In this document: positions 1 through 9,200 of the stretch, one piece after another | Layout of the letters: every line of letters begins with the position of its first letter | Position numbering within the stretch: the stretch's first letter is position 1 | Source: DASRDU01 sp035560235 | GTDB taxonomy: Bacteria > Acidobacteriota > Blastocatellia > RBC074 | Assembly (NCBI GenBank): GCA_035560235.1 | Contig: DATMAG010000025.1 | Location: forward strand, 18,440-82,439 | Length of the DNA: 64,000 nt | Reading direction: 5' to 3' | The notes under the pieces: generated by a model | Database searches by the model: none | What the model saw: the letters and a program-made list of their open reading frames with translations, nothing else | Told to the model about the DNA's origin: nothing | Translations under genes and position numbers: made by a program

Positions 1-209
1 GGGACTTCAAGGCCCCACTGCGACCAGCGCTTCCGGCCTGCGCGATCAATCGTCAGCGAAAGATCAAGTCGCGGCCCGCGATCAGTGTTTCTGACCTTTG
101 CCGTCCAGTCTCCGGCAATCGGTTCATTCGCATTCTGAGCGGCGTGGTACGGGCGCGACAATCCGGCAGCCACGAGCAGCGCAACAACGACGAGCATCAT
201 TTTTCGCAT
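1..209 (-). CDS. Partial secreted protein, N-terminal part
   Basis: The gene runs off the left edge, so only about 69 N-terminal residues are visible. The start at 209 follows an AGAAGGG ribosome-binding site. The first 24 residues (MRKMMLVVVALLVAAG and on to a small-residue site) form a signal peptide, so the product is exported. The mature part (NEPIAGDWTAKVRNTD...) resembles the beta-strand repeats of unnamed acidobacterial exported proteins. It lies downstream of the M56/BlaI pair on the same strand, but a 180-base gap with a palindrome separates them. Function is not recognisable. Confidence 0.6.
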   Translation of the reverse strand, partial: MRKMMLVVVALLVAAGLSRPYHAAQNANEPIAGDWTAKVRNTDRGPRLDLSLTIDRAGRKRWSQWGLEV

Positions 210-242
210 AAACTGTTCCCTTCTTGTCTGACAGGAAAAATT

Positions 243-366
243 CATCCACGAAGTCACGCGAAGATTTTTTGACAGGATGATCAGGATGAGACAGGTCATT
301 TCAGCGTCATAATCCTGCACATCCTGTTCATCCTGTCTGATACTTCTTCGTGTGGCCTGGTGGATT
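243..366. repeat. Nested imperfect intergenic palindrome
   Basis: Outer arms are versions of ATCCACGAAGTCACGCGAAG (left) and CTTCTTCGTGTGGCCTGGTGGAT-like sequence (right). Inner arms are GACAGGATGATCAGGATG (from 271) and its near-complement built from ATCCTG/TCCTGTC units (311-337). It lies between two minus-strand genes and codes for nothing. The phrase with repeated CAGGATG units resembles dispersed intergenic repeats of several bacterial phyla; that likeness is from memory. Confidence 0.6.
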
Positions 367-389
367 GAAAAGATGACTGAATCAGCGGT

Positions 390-2816
390 TCATTTCTTCA
401 GCAGGATTTCGTCAATCCCGCGCATTTTCAGCTCGATCAACTGATTCGCTGAAATGTTTTTGAATCCGGCGGCGCGCATCTTTCTGATGTAATCGCCGGT
501 GACGCCATGCATCCGCATTTTGATCAGTTCGTCCACCGTCAGCTTGTCAAAGCCTGCGTCGCGCAGTTCCCTGATCCAGTCTTCAGTGACGCCGAACATC
601 CGCAGCCTGGTCACCTGCTCAGCGGTCAGATTGCTGTAACCGTTGCGGCGCAGAGCCTCAATGAATGCGGGCGTGACGCCGTGCATGCGCATCTTCGCCA
701 GATCGTCTGCCGACAGGTTGCTGAAGCCTGCGCTGCGCATCTCTTTGATGTAATTTTCAGTGACGCCGTGCATCTTCAACCGGGTGATCTGTTCGGCGCT
801 GAGATTGCTGTAGCCGTTTTTGCGCAGCGTTTCGATGTACTCAGGCGTGATGCCGAACAGGCGCATCCGGGCGAGCGATTTCAGCGGCAGGTCGTACCCG
901 GCCTTTTTCATTTCGCGGATGTAATCAGGGCTGATGCCTGACATTTTCAGTTGCACCAGGTCGCTGACCGTCAGCTTTTCACCCGCCTGGCTGCGCGCAT
1001 CCCTGATGAAATCTTCAGTGACGCCGTGCATTTTCAACTGCACGACCTCTTTGACTGGCAGGTTGTCGTAACCCAGGCGGCGCAGCATTTCTATGTATTC
1101 CGGCGTGACGCCGTACATCTTCAACTGCACAATGTTCTCAGCCGTCAGCGCATTTGATTCACCTTTGCCCTGCTGCTCTGATGACTGCGTCATTGCATCA
1201 GCGAGCGCCCGCTCCTGGGCTTTCCGCATTTCCCTGTCCAGCCTCGACGCAATCCTGACATCAATCTTTGCTCTGACCTGCGCGAGTTCCCGCTGCAATT
1301 CATCAGAGATGATCTGCGCAGTTGATTCACGCGCCACGCGCTGCGCCATCGCGGCGATTTCAGACTGAAGCTTTCCGATTTCGCGCTGAAGCCTTCTCAC
1401 TTCGGCGGCGCTGATCTTTTCCGCTGCGCCCCGGGACTGAAGTTCAGCCAGTTCTCTGATCTGCTCGTTCAGTTCCTGACGCTTCTCATCCAGATCAGCG
1501 CGCAGTTCCCCAGCGCGGCTCTGTTCATCCGCGGCATCAGCGGCTTCATCCGGCGCGGCTTCCGGTTCGGCGGGATCAGCGGGTCTGGCTGGCTGCGCTG
1601 GTTGTGTCGGCTGCGGGAGGCTCTTTGGTTGCGGCGTGTCGAGCGGCGCGGCGGATTTATCTGCTTTCTGCTTTTCCTGTGCCGCAGCATTTGCCCAGGG
1701 CTGCAGCGCGGCGAGCGGAATGATGAAGCTGACGACCGCGAATGTAATCAGCGCCGTGATGCGCCGCGTCATGCGCTGTCGCCTGACCGCCGGATCGAGA
1801 ATCGCCCGCACGCGGCTTTCAAGCTGTGAACAGGCCATTCCCACCGCGACCGGCGAAACCGTGCTGACATCACTCATCGCCCGCGCAATGTCCACGAGAT
1901 AACCGGCGTAATCAGAGGCCCGCGTGCCGACCTCGAGCACGTAATCGTCACAGGCCAGTTCGCGCTCGACGCGCAGCCGTCGCGCCCCGATCCAGACCAG
2001 CGGATTGAACCAGTAGAGCGCGCACGCCACCTGCGCCAGCAACTGCGTCAGACAATCGCGCCGCCTGATGTGCGCCAGTTCGTGCAGCAGCACTATCTGA
2101 CGCCACTGAGCCGACCATTCATCAGCGTCGGCGGGCAGCAGTACGACCGGACGCCAGATGCCCCACGTCATCGGCATCGTGACCTGATCGCTTTTGAGCA
2201 GCGGAATGTGCCTGTCCAGTTCAAGCTGCACAGCGAGCCGCTTCACGATGGCTGACCAGGTATAATCGGTCAGCAGTTCAGCCTCACGCGCAATGGCCCA
2301 GACTCTGATCACGCTGATTGCCAGCCGCGCCAGCACGATGAATGCTCCCGTCAGCCAGACGAGCAGCACAAGCTGCGGCCACTGCACTGAAGGCGTGGCA
2401 TTACTCACCTGCGGCGGCGCTGCGCTGACTGTCGGAGCTTCAGCGTTCACTTCCTGCGTGGCAGTCTCAATCAGCGGCGGATAAGTCAGTCGCTGTTGAG
2501 CCGGATCAGTTGCGCTCAGTTCAGCCACATCCACCGGAGCAGCGATCACTGATGACTCCTGCGAGTTCACCAGTTCGGGCAGCAGCGGCAGTTGCCAGCC
2601 CGGCAACGCCATTGACAGCACCGGCAGCGCCAGCAGGCTGCTGACAGCCAGCGTCCAGACCAGATGCCGCGTGGCCGCTGCCGCGCGCCGCAGCATTACC
2701 ACCAGCAGCACCGCGGCAAGCAGAATCAGCGCGCCCTTGAGCGTCACGTCGAGCAGCATCTGAAACCTGAGCGCAGGCAGCGACGAGAGAACAGCGAAAG
2801 CAGTCAGGGTAGTCAT
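390..2816 (-). CDS. M56 (BlaR1/MecR1-like) sensor metalloprotease with C-terminal tandem repeats
   Basis: 808 residues. Membrane segments lie at about 25-43, 51-70, 146-170 and 352-372. The gluzincin motif HELAH is at 245-249, with the downstream ERELACDD block (around 285) expected to give the third zinc ligand. This is the M56 fold that cleaves a BlaI-type repressor after a signal crosses the membrane. After the last membrane segment come a proline-rich linker, a coiled coil (about 440-535), then eight full and one partial copies of a roughly 29-residue repeat with core LKMHGVTxxYIxxMRxxGY (about 565-808). BlaR1 has a penicillin-binding domain at this place, so the sensed ligand must differ. 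Its ATG shares one base with the stop of blaI (TGATG), implying translational coupling. Confidence 0.85.
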   Translation of the reverse strand: MTTLTAFAVLSSLPALRFQMLLDVTLKGALILLAAVLLVVMLRRAAAATRHLVWTLAVSSLLALPVLSMALPGWQLPLLPELVNSQESSVIAAPVDVAELSATDPAQQRLTYPPLIETATQEVNAEAPTVSAAPPQVSNATPSVQWPQLVLLVWLTGAFIVLARLAISVIRVWAIAREAELLTDYTWSAIVKRLAVQLELDRHIPLLKSDQVTMPMTWGIWRPVVLLPADADEWSAQWRQIVLLHELAHIRRRDCLTQLLAQVACALYWFNPLVWIGARRLRVERELACDDYVLEVGTRASDYAGYLVDIARAMSDVSTVSPVAVGMACSQLESRVRAILDPAVRRQRMTRRITALITFAVVSFIIPLAALQPWANAAAQEKQKADKSAAPLDTPQPKSLPQPTQPAQPARPADPAEPEAAPDEAADAADEQSRAGELRADLDEKRQELNEQIRELAELQSRGAAEKISAAEVRRLQREIGKLQSEIAAMAQRVARESTAQIISDELQRELAQVRAKIDVRIASRLDREMRKAQERALADAMTQSSEQQGKGESNALTAENIVQLKMYGVTPEYIEMLRRLGYDNLPVKEVVQLKMHGVTEDFIRDARSQAGEKLTVSDLVQLKMSGISPDYIREMKKAGYDLPLKSLARMRLFGITPEYIETLRKNGYSNLSAEQITRLKMHGVTENYIKEMRSAGFSNLSADDLAKMRMHGVTPAFIEALRRNGYSNLTAEQVTRLRMFGVTEDWIRELRDAGFDKLTVDELIKMRMHGVTGDYIRKMRAAGFKNISANQLIELKMRGIDEILLKK

Positions 2817-3205
2817 CAGCGTCCTTCCTTTCTGGCCTTTTCGATCAGTTGCGACAGCCGGTCGAGTTCCTCACGCGAAAGCTGTCGGCGGTTGAGATCG
2901 AGCAGCGCCGCCACAGCCTGTTCGGTCGAACCGTCAAAGAACGTTTCAAGCAGCGACCGCATGGCCGATTTGCGGGCCTTTTCGCGCGCGAGCGTCGGCA
3001 GGTAAACATACCGCTGCCCGTCCTGCTCGTGCCGCAGGTAGCCTTTCTCCTCCATCAGCCGCAGCAGCGCCCGCACTGCCGAATAGCTCGGCGGGTCGGG
3101 CAGGTTTTCCATCACCTCCTGCGCCGTCGCCTGTCCGCGCTGATGAATGATGTCCATAATCTGCCGCTCGCGGCGGCTCAGATGAAGGTGTGCCTGTCTG
3201 GTCAT
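2816..3205 (-). CDS. BlaI/MecI/CopY-family transcriptional repressor
   Basis: 129 residues, the normal length of the family. A winged helix fills residues 8-75 (LSRRERQIMDIIHQRG, then SYSAVRALLRLMEEKGYL) and a helical dimerisation part follows. BlaI-type proteins bind short dyads as dimers and are released when the paired M56 protease cuts them. The pairing with the next gene, the one-base overlap and two matching dyads upstream of this gene all fit. Regulation is probably autogenous, since the proximal dyad covers the predicted -10 box. Confidence 0.9.
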   Translation of the reverse strand: MTRQAHLHLSRRERQIMDIIHQRGQATAQEVMENLPDPPSYSAVRALLRLMEEKGYLRHEQDGQRYVYLPTLAREKARKSAMRSLLETFFDGSTEQAVAALLDLNRRQLSREELDRLSQLIEKARKEGR

Positions 3206-3266
3206 AAGTTTCTGTTCGCTGTGCCCGGACGTGGCCGGGCCGGTTTGTCTGCTGTCGTCTCAAAGG

Positions 3267-3282
3267 TGCTAAAAAATTAGCA
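3267..3282. promoter_or_regulatory. Candidate BlaI operator 1
   Basis: A 16-base dyad TGCTAAAAAATTAGCA with perfect 6-base arms (TGCTAA/TTAGCA). It covers the predicted -10 element of the blaI promoter, so a bound repressor would block initiation. Assignment to BlaI is inference from position and from the second copy at 3311. Confidence 0.7.
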
Positions 3283-3302
3283 GCAGCGATGCGCCCTGTC
3301 AA
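3274..3302 (-). promoter_or_regulatory. Sigma-70-type promoter of the blaI-M56 operon
   Basis: Read on the minus strand, TTGACA (3297-3302) is followed by a 17-base spacer and TAATTT (3274-3279). The start point would fall near 3268, about 60 bases before the blaI start. A consensus -35 box and the ideal spacing make this the best promoter in the window. Confidence 0.7.
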
Positions 3303-3310
3303 GCCTTTAA

Positions 3311-3326
3311 TGCTAAATTTTCAGCA
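3311..3326. promoter_or_regulatory. Candidate BlaI operator 2
   Basis: TGCTAAATTTTCAGCA matches operator 1 (arms TGCTAA/TCAGCA, one mismatch). Its centre is 44 bases, about four helical turns, upstream of operator 1, so two dimers would lie on the same DNA face on either side of the -35 box. Confidence 0.6.
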
Positions 3327-3589
3327 GGCAGTCGGGGAGCGCAGGCAGCGTTGCCAAAAGGTACGACGCCGTGTGTCGGCAGGTTTGGGATTTATGACGA
3401 CTTCGGCCTGAAATCGCGCCGGCTTCGAGCCAGGCGCCTGTGCTTCAATAGCGCCGCATTCGCCCCCTGAAGAATCGCCTGACCACAGCGCAGGACAACT
3501 CCTCATTCAAAAACATCAGCTCACCCGACGGTTCATATCGCTTTGAAGAAGGCATCGAAGACGGCGATCATCCCGGCGAATGGTATCGC

Positions 3590-4024
3590 GTGGTGCGCCT
3601 CGTGACGGCGCAGAACGAACGGGTCTTTACGTTCTGGAGCGCGACGCTGCACAGCGTCAGCTTCCCTGCGGCTGGCGTGGCCGATCTCAGCCTGTGCTAT
3701 TTCGGACACGAATTGAAAACGCGGATTGATCTGGCTGAACGCACTTTTGTTTTTCACCCGCACGATGAACCTGAACCGCTCACTTCATTTCACGCCGCAT
3801 TTCTGAAACTGTATGGCCCTGCCGCAGCGCATCGGTCGTCAGCGCGCCGCCGGTTCAGTGATCTGCTGGCGGCGCTGGTCAGTTGCGCCTTTGTCGCGGG
3901 CGGCGTGTTCCTGCTGCTTCAGCACCCGCCGTTCACCGCTGGCTGGTGGAAGATCATCGCCGCTACGGCATTCTTCGGTTTGTGCGCGGTGGTCATGCTG
4001 TTTTCATTATTCAAAACGCGCTGA
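3590..4024 (+). CDS. Putative membrane protein, start uncertain
   Basis: The reading frame is open from 3452, and its upstream part (SPDGSYRFEEGIEDGDHPGE...) looks coding. Yet no ATG, GTG or TTG is found before the GTG at 3590, and that GTG has no clear ribosome-binding site. The C-terminal half has two membrane segments (LLAALVSCAFVAGGVFLLL and a second ending in VVMLFSLF). The soluble N-terminal part has no recognised domain. The gene may start at a non-standard codon or may have lost its 5' end. Family unknown. Confidence 0.5.
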   Translation: MVRLVTAQNERVFTFWSATLHSVSFPAAGVADLSLCYFGHELKTRIDLAERTFVFHPHDEPEPLTSFHAAFLKLYGPAAAHRSSARRRFSDLLAALVSCAFVAGGVFLLLQHPPFTAGWWKIIAATAFFGLCAVVMLFSLFKTR

Positions 4025-4221
4025 TGCGCGCCTGGTCATTTCAATTTGTCCGGCGCGCTCTCCACACTTCGCGGCATCAGGCATATAATCCGGGCATCGA
4101 ATTCAAACAGAAAAATCATTCCGGCAGACTGGATCGCCTGCGACACCGACTTGTTTCCTTGCACCATCAGGGACGGGCAACCATCTGCGCAACCTGCATC
4201 GCAGTTGAGGTGAGGTCTGAG

Positions 4222-4464
4222 ATGAGACTCAGCAGATCGTTTCCCTGCGCCAGGATTTTTCTGCTGCTGGCTGCAATGATGTCTGCGTCTGGGGCAATGG
4301 CGCAGAAAGAACATCAGCACGACCAGCTGAGCGCAACTTTCAGAACAGGCTCTGAGCGAACAGAGCAATTTCAACTCCCCGCCATATCAACTCGTTTTCA
4401 CAGAGGTACGAAATATGTCAACAGAAGCAAAAACTCAGGCATTCGACGAAGCCAGACTGAATAA
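4222..4464 (+). CDS. Possible small secreted peptide or gene remnant
   Basis: An 80-residue frame with a good ribosome-binding site (GAGGTGAG, 6 bases before the ATG). It begins with a convincing signal peptide (residues 1-27, cleavage after SGAMA) followed by QKEHQHDQLS. The rest is basic and low-complexity and runs 50 bases into the methyltransferase gene in another frame. That pattern suggests the front of a secreted-protein gene whose body has been lost, though a real short leader gene is possible. Confidence 0.3.
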   Translation: MRLSRSFPCARIFLLLAAMMSASGAMAQKEHQHDQLSATFRTGSERTEQFQLPAISTRFHRGTKYVNRSKNSGIRRSQTE

Positions 4465-5494
4465 GTTGATGCAGCAGGCGGTGGTGGATTTTGGCGCGGT
4501 CTTTCATGCTGCGATGGTCAACATCGGTGACAGGCTCGGACTTTATAAGGCAATGGCCGGAGCTGGGCCGCTCACCTCGGCGGAACTCGCCGCACGTACC
4601 GGCCTCGCTGAACGCTACGTGCGCGAGTGGCTGGCCTCACAGGCAGCGGGCGGTTATGTGGACTACGACGCCGGGGCCGGACGCTATCAGCTCAGCCCGG
4701 AGCAGGCCTTTGCCCTCGCTGATGAAAACAGTCCGGCCTTTCTGCCCGGCGCGTTTCAGGTGGCGACGGCGGCCATCAGGGCTGAGGGCAAAATCGCTGA
4801 AGCCTTTCGCACCGGCAATGGTGTCGGCTGGCACGAACACGATCCGGGCCTCTTTCACGGCACGGAACGATTCTTCCGGCCTGGTTATGCGGCCAACCTG
4901 ATCAGCGCGTGGATCCCCGCGCTTGACGGCGTTGAGGCGAAACTCAAACGCGGCGCGCGCGTGGCCGATGTCGGCTGCGGGCACGGCGCGTCAACGATAC
5001 TGATGGCGCAGGCCTATCCGGCGTCAACGTTCGTCGGCTTCGATTATCACGAACCTTCGATCAGGCACGCCCGCGACGCGGCGGCGCAGGCAGGCGTGGC
5101 CGACCGCGTGCAGTTTGAAGTCGCCAGGGCGAAAGACTATCCGGGCCGCGATTACGATTTCGTGACCTTCTTTGACTGCCTGCACGACATGGGCGATCCG
5201 GTCGGAGCGGCAGCGCACGTGCTGGAGACGCTCAAACCCGATGGCACGTGGATGATCGTCGAGCCGTTTGCCAATGACAGTGTCGAGCAGAATTTCAATC
5301 CGGTGGGCCGGGCCTTTTACAGCGCCTCGACGCTGATCTGCACTCCGGCCTCGCTGTCGCAGGAAGTTGGTCTCGCGCTCGGCGCGCAGGCGGGCGAGGC
5401 GAGGTTGCGCGAAGTCGTCACCAGAGGCGGATTCAGACGCTTCCGGCGTGCGACCGAAACGCCCTTCAATCTGGTGCTGGAAGCCAGACCATAA
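4415..5494 (+). CDS. Class I SAM-dependent methyltransferase, Rv2258c-like
   Basis: 359 residues. An N-terminal winged-helix dimerisation part (about 15-95, with LTSAELAARTGLAERYVREWL) precedes a Rossmann methyltransferase core. SAM motif I is VADVGCGHGASTILMA (about 184-200); the acidic end of strand 2 is in FVGFDYHEPS; and the motif around DFVTFFDCLHDMGDP is typical of the family. The family resembles Mycobacterium tuberculosis Rv2258c; the substrate is unknown. The start at 4415 follows CAGAGGT. The gene stands alone between two non-coding gaps. Confidence 0.85.
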   Translation: MSTEAKTQAFDEARLNKLMQQAVVDFGAVFHAAMVNIGDRLGLYKAMAGAGPLTSAELAARTGLAERYVREWLASQAAGGYVDYDAGAGRYQLSPEQAFALADENSPAFLPGAFQVATAAIRAEGKIAEAFRTGNGVGWHEHDPGLFHGTERFFRPGYAANLISAWIPALDGVEAKLKRGARVADVGCGHGASTILMAQAYPASTFVGFDYHEPSIRHARDAAAQAGVADRVQFEVARAKDYPGRDYDFVTFFDCLHDMGDPVGAAAHVLETLKPDGTWMIVEPFANDSVEQNFNPVGRAFYSASTLICTPASLSQEVGLALGAQAGEARLREVVTRGGFRRFRRATETPFNLVLEARP

Positions 5495-5684
5495 ATCACG
5501 ACACGGCTCAGATTGTTCTCAGCGCCCCTGCGTGAAAGACAAGGTTCACGCCGCAGGCGCAGAGGAAGAAGGCGCATTGAGAGCGTCAGTGTTGTGTATC
5601 CGGATTGAGTTTGCATAAGATCAGCCGGAAATCAGTCCCGGTTCACTTTTTCACCGTAACTTTTCAGAGAGGAGGATCGAAGAC

Positions 5685-6008
5685 ATGGCACATACCTGGG
5701 AGGAACTGAAACACAAAACCGTCGCTCAGTTGCGTGAAATTGCGGCGGGCCTTGATCACGAAGCGGTCAGGGGCTACACGCAGCTCAACAAGGAGCATCT
5801 GCTGGCGGCTGTCTGCCGGGCGCTCAACATCGAGATGCACGCGCATCATCACGTCGAGGGCGTCAACAAATCCATGCTCAAGTCACAGATCCATGATCTG
5901 AAAAAGCAGCGCGATGAAGCGCTCGCGGCCCACGATCACAAACGGCTCAAGGAGGTGCGCCGCGAAATCCATCACATCAAGACCCGCCTGCACCGCGCGA
6001 TGGTCTGA
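5685..6008 (+). CDS. Rho N-terminal (SAP-like) domain protein
   Basis: 107 residues, preceded by a strong site (GAGAGGAGGATC). Residues 4-50 (WEELKHKTVAQLREIAAGL, then LNKEHLLAAVCRALNIE) match the helix-extended-helix Rho_N fold that binds nucleic acid. The C-terminal half is a basic coiled coil rich in His, Lys and Arg (HDLKKQRDEALAAHDHKRLK). Small stand-alone proteins of this kind are common, and a nucleic-acid-binding role is likely, but the target is unknown. Confidence 0.7.
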   Translation: MAHTWEELKHKTVAQLREIAAGLDHEAVRGYTQLNKEHLLAAVCRALNIEMHAHHHVEGVNKSMLKSQIHDLKKQRDEALAAHDHKRLKEVRREIHHIKTRLHRAMV

Positions 6009-6024
6009 GCATCAACAGCTTTCT

Positions 6025-6067
6025 GCCGGGCTTTACACGTCCCTCTTCGCGTCGCGTGAAGCCCGGC
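6025..6067 (+). terminator. Hairpin after the Rho_N-domain gene
   Basis: GCCGGGCTT (6025 on) pairs with AAGCCCGGC (ending 6067), extended by ACACG/CGTG with a bulge. It starts 17 bases after the stop codon. The T-tract is poor (CTTAAT), so it may slow rather than stop transcription. Confidence 0.55.
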
Positions 6068-6260
6068 CTTAATCATCAGCCGCACATTTATTAAAGCCGC
6101 TGTGCCTGCAGCGCAGGGGCTTCCCTTCATCTCAGCAGTTGCGCTAAACTCACCGCCGTTGCGGACTCTCCCGAACCTTCATCCGCAACCTCAGCAGTCC
6201 TCGGACTCGTAACTGACAATCTGCGCCACCGGCTCAGCCAGGCCGCCAGGAAAATTCTGC

Positions 6261-9200
6261 ATGAAACGAAAAAAAGCCATCACTGCGTTCAGTGTCATCC
6301 TTGTCATCTCGCTCCTGACCACTTTCATCATCAGGCATTCAGGCCGCAGGCCGGACAGTCATCCGTCGTCTGAAACTGCGCAAAGGCCTGCGGCGTCTGA
6401 ACGCAGCCATCCGCCGGTCGCCACGCCTTCACCGACTGAAGCGGAGAAAGGTTCCGGTCACGCTGAAACGCCGAAGCCCGGTCACGATGCAGCCGAACTG
6501 AGCGAAACAATCGCCCGCGAAGCGGCAGAAGCCGGTCATCAGCGTGAAGCCTATGATCAGCCCGGCGAGGCTGCAGAGTTCTATCGCCTCAAACGCGCAC
6601 CCGAAGGTGAAAAGTACGTGCCGGTCGAACGCTACCTTGCCGCCCGCGAACAGATGCGCCGGATGCCGCGTTATTCAACCGCGCAGAATCGCCTGCTCCC
6701 GGCTGAAAACGAGTCTGCCGCCGAATCTGCGACGGAAGAAAACCTGCTCGGCGCGTGGACGCCGCTCGGGCCGGGCAATGTCGGCGGACGCACGCGCGCG
6801 CTGCTGATTGATCCGACCAATCCAGACGTGATCTATGCCGCAGGCGTGACGGGCGGCGTGTGGAAGACAACCAATGGCGGCGCGTCGTGGACGCCGCTCG
6901 CCGATCTGATTGCCAACATCGCGGTCAGCGCGCTCGCAATGGATCCGAAGAATCCGAACGTCATTTATGCAGGCACGGGTGAAGGCGTAACCGGAGACTT
7001 TCGCGGCGCGGGCATTTTCAAATCCACAAACGGCGGCGCAACGTGGACGCAACTCAGCAGCACCGGTTCATCAGACTTTTATTTCGTCAACGACCTCGTC
7101 ATCAGCCCGACCAGCAGCCAGCGCATTTATGCCGCTACAACAACCGGCGTGTGGCGTTCGCTCGACGGCGGCGCGACGTGGAACCAGGCTTTGAATCCGC
7201 AGGTCACAGGTGGCTGTCTCGATCTTGCCATGCGCACCGATCAGGCGACCGATTACATCTTCGCTGCGTGCGGCACATTTCAGCAGGCGACGATTTATCG
7301 CAACACTGATGCGGCGGGCGCGGGCGCGTGGACGGCGGTTCACACCGAAGCCGGAATGGGCCGCACTTCGCTCGCCCTTGCGCCATCGAATCAGAACGTG
7401 ATTTACGCCGCTTCTGCTGAATACTTCAGCGGAACTTACCGGCACGGTCTGCACGCCATCTTTCGTTCGACGAGCAGCGGCGACGCGGGGACCTGGACGG
7501 CGCAGGTGCGCAACACCGATGCGGTCAGGCTCAACACGCTGCTGTTTACCAATACGCTTTTCGCTTCGCTTTCAGCGTGCGGCCTCGCGGCGGACATTTT
7601 TTCAAGCCAGGGCTGGTACGACAATGCGATAGCCGTTGATCCGCTCAATGAAAACCGCGTCTGGGCGGGCGGGATTGATCTGTTCCGTTCGGATGACGGA
7701 GGCCGCAACTGGGGACTGGCCTCGCACTGGTGGGCCGAGAAGAATCTGCCGCAGTACGCGCACGCCGATCAGCACGTCATCGCCTTTCATCCCGGATACA
7801 ACGGCGCAGGCAATCAGACAATGTTTGTCGCGGGTGACGGCGGCATCTTTCGCACCGGCAATGCCCGCGCCGCAGTGGCGACCGGCCCGTTCGCCGCGTG
7901 CAATCCCGCGAACAGCGCGGTCACGTGGACCTCGCTCAACAATGGTTACGGCGTGACGCAGTTCTATCACGGCGCAGTCTCGCCCGACGGCCGGAGCTGG
8001 ATCGGCGGTACGCAGGACAACGGCACGCTGCGCGGCACTGAAGCTGACGGCGTCAACGGCTGGCGCGAAATTTACGGCGGCGATGGCGGCTATGTGGCGA
8101 TTGATCCGACCAGTCCGAATGTGATCTATGCTGAAGCGACCGGGCTTTCAATTCGCAAGTCAACCGATGGCGGCGCGACCTTCAGCCGGGCGCGCTTCGG
8201 GATTAGCGAGCCGGGCAGCAATTTTCTTTTCATCACGCCCTTCGTGATGGATCCGAGCGATCCGCAGCGTTTGTGGATCGGCGGTTCAAGTCTCTGGCGC
8301 ACGCAGAACGGCGCGGCCACCTGGCAGCAGGCCAGCGGGCCGGTCGGTCAAATCAGCGCCATCGCCGTCGCTCCGACCAACGCGAATTACCTGCTGGCTG
8401 GCAACAGCGGCGGAACGATCTTTCGCACCAGCACGGCGCTGACTGACGACAGCAGCGCGGGGCTGCTGCCAGCGACACCGCGCGGCGGATATGTTTCCTG
8501 GCTCGCATTCGATCCGGCCAGTCACAACATCGCATACGCTGCTTACTCGACCTTCGGCGGGCAGCACGTCTGGCGCAGCACCGATGCCGGAGCGACGTGG
8601 ACGGCGATTGATGGTTCGGGCGCAAACGCGTTGCCCGACATTCCCGTTCACTGCCTCGTTGTTGATCCCGACAACACGGCGCGGCTGTATGTCGGAACCG
8701 ATCTCGGAGTCTTTGTCACAACCGACGGCGGCGCAAACTGGGCGGTCGAAAACACAGGCTTCGCCAATGTCGTGGTTGAATCAATGACGCTCAACAGTGC
8801 GGGCGGCACGCGGATGCTCTATGCCTTCACGCACGGGCGCGGAGTGTGGCGCATCAGACTCAGCGACAGCGTCTGCAGCTACAGTCTCTCGTCAGCCACG
8901 CAGTCATTCGGCACCTCTGGCGGCAGCGGCAGCGTGAACGTAACCGGCTCACCCGGCGGCTGTCAGTGGAACGCGCGCAGCAATGCCGACTGGATCAGCA
9001 TCACTACAGGCGACAGCGGAGCCGGAAGCGGAACGGTGAGCTTTTCCGTCGCGGCCAACAATGGCGTTGGCGCGAGAGCAGGCGTCATCACTGTGGCCGG
9101 GCGCAGTTTCACGATCACTCAGGAAGGCGCGCCCGATCTGACTGCTCCTGTCGTCAGGTTCACTTCACCGACGAGCGCGTCAACGCTCCCCTGGACAAGT

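Noticed and set aside
507..1157. Plus-strand frames of 144 and 68 residues opposite the M56 repeats
   Set aside because: They are antisense shadows of the repetitive part of the M56 gene and show no family or RBS.
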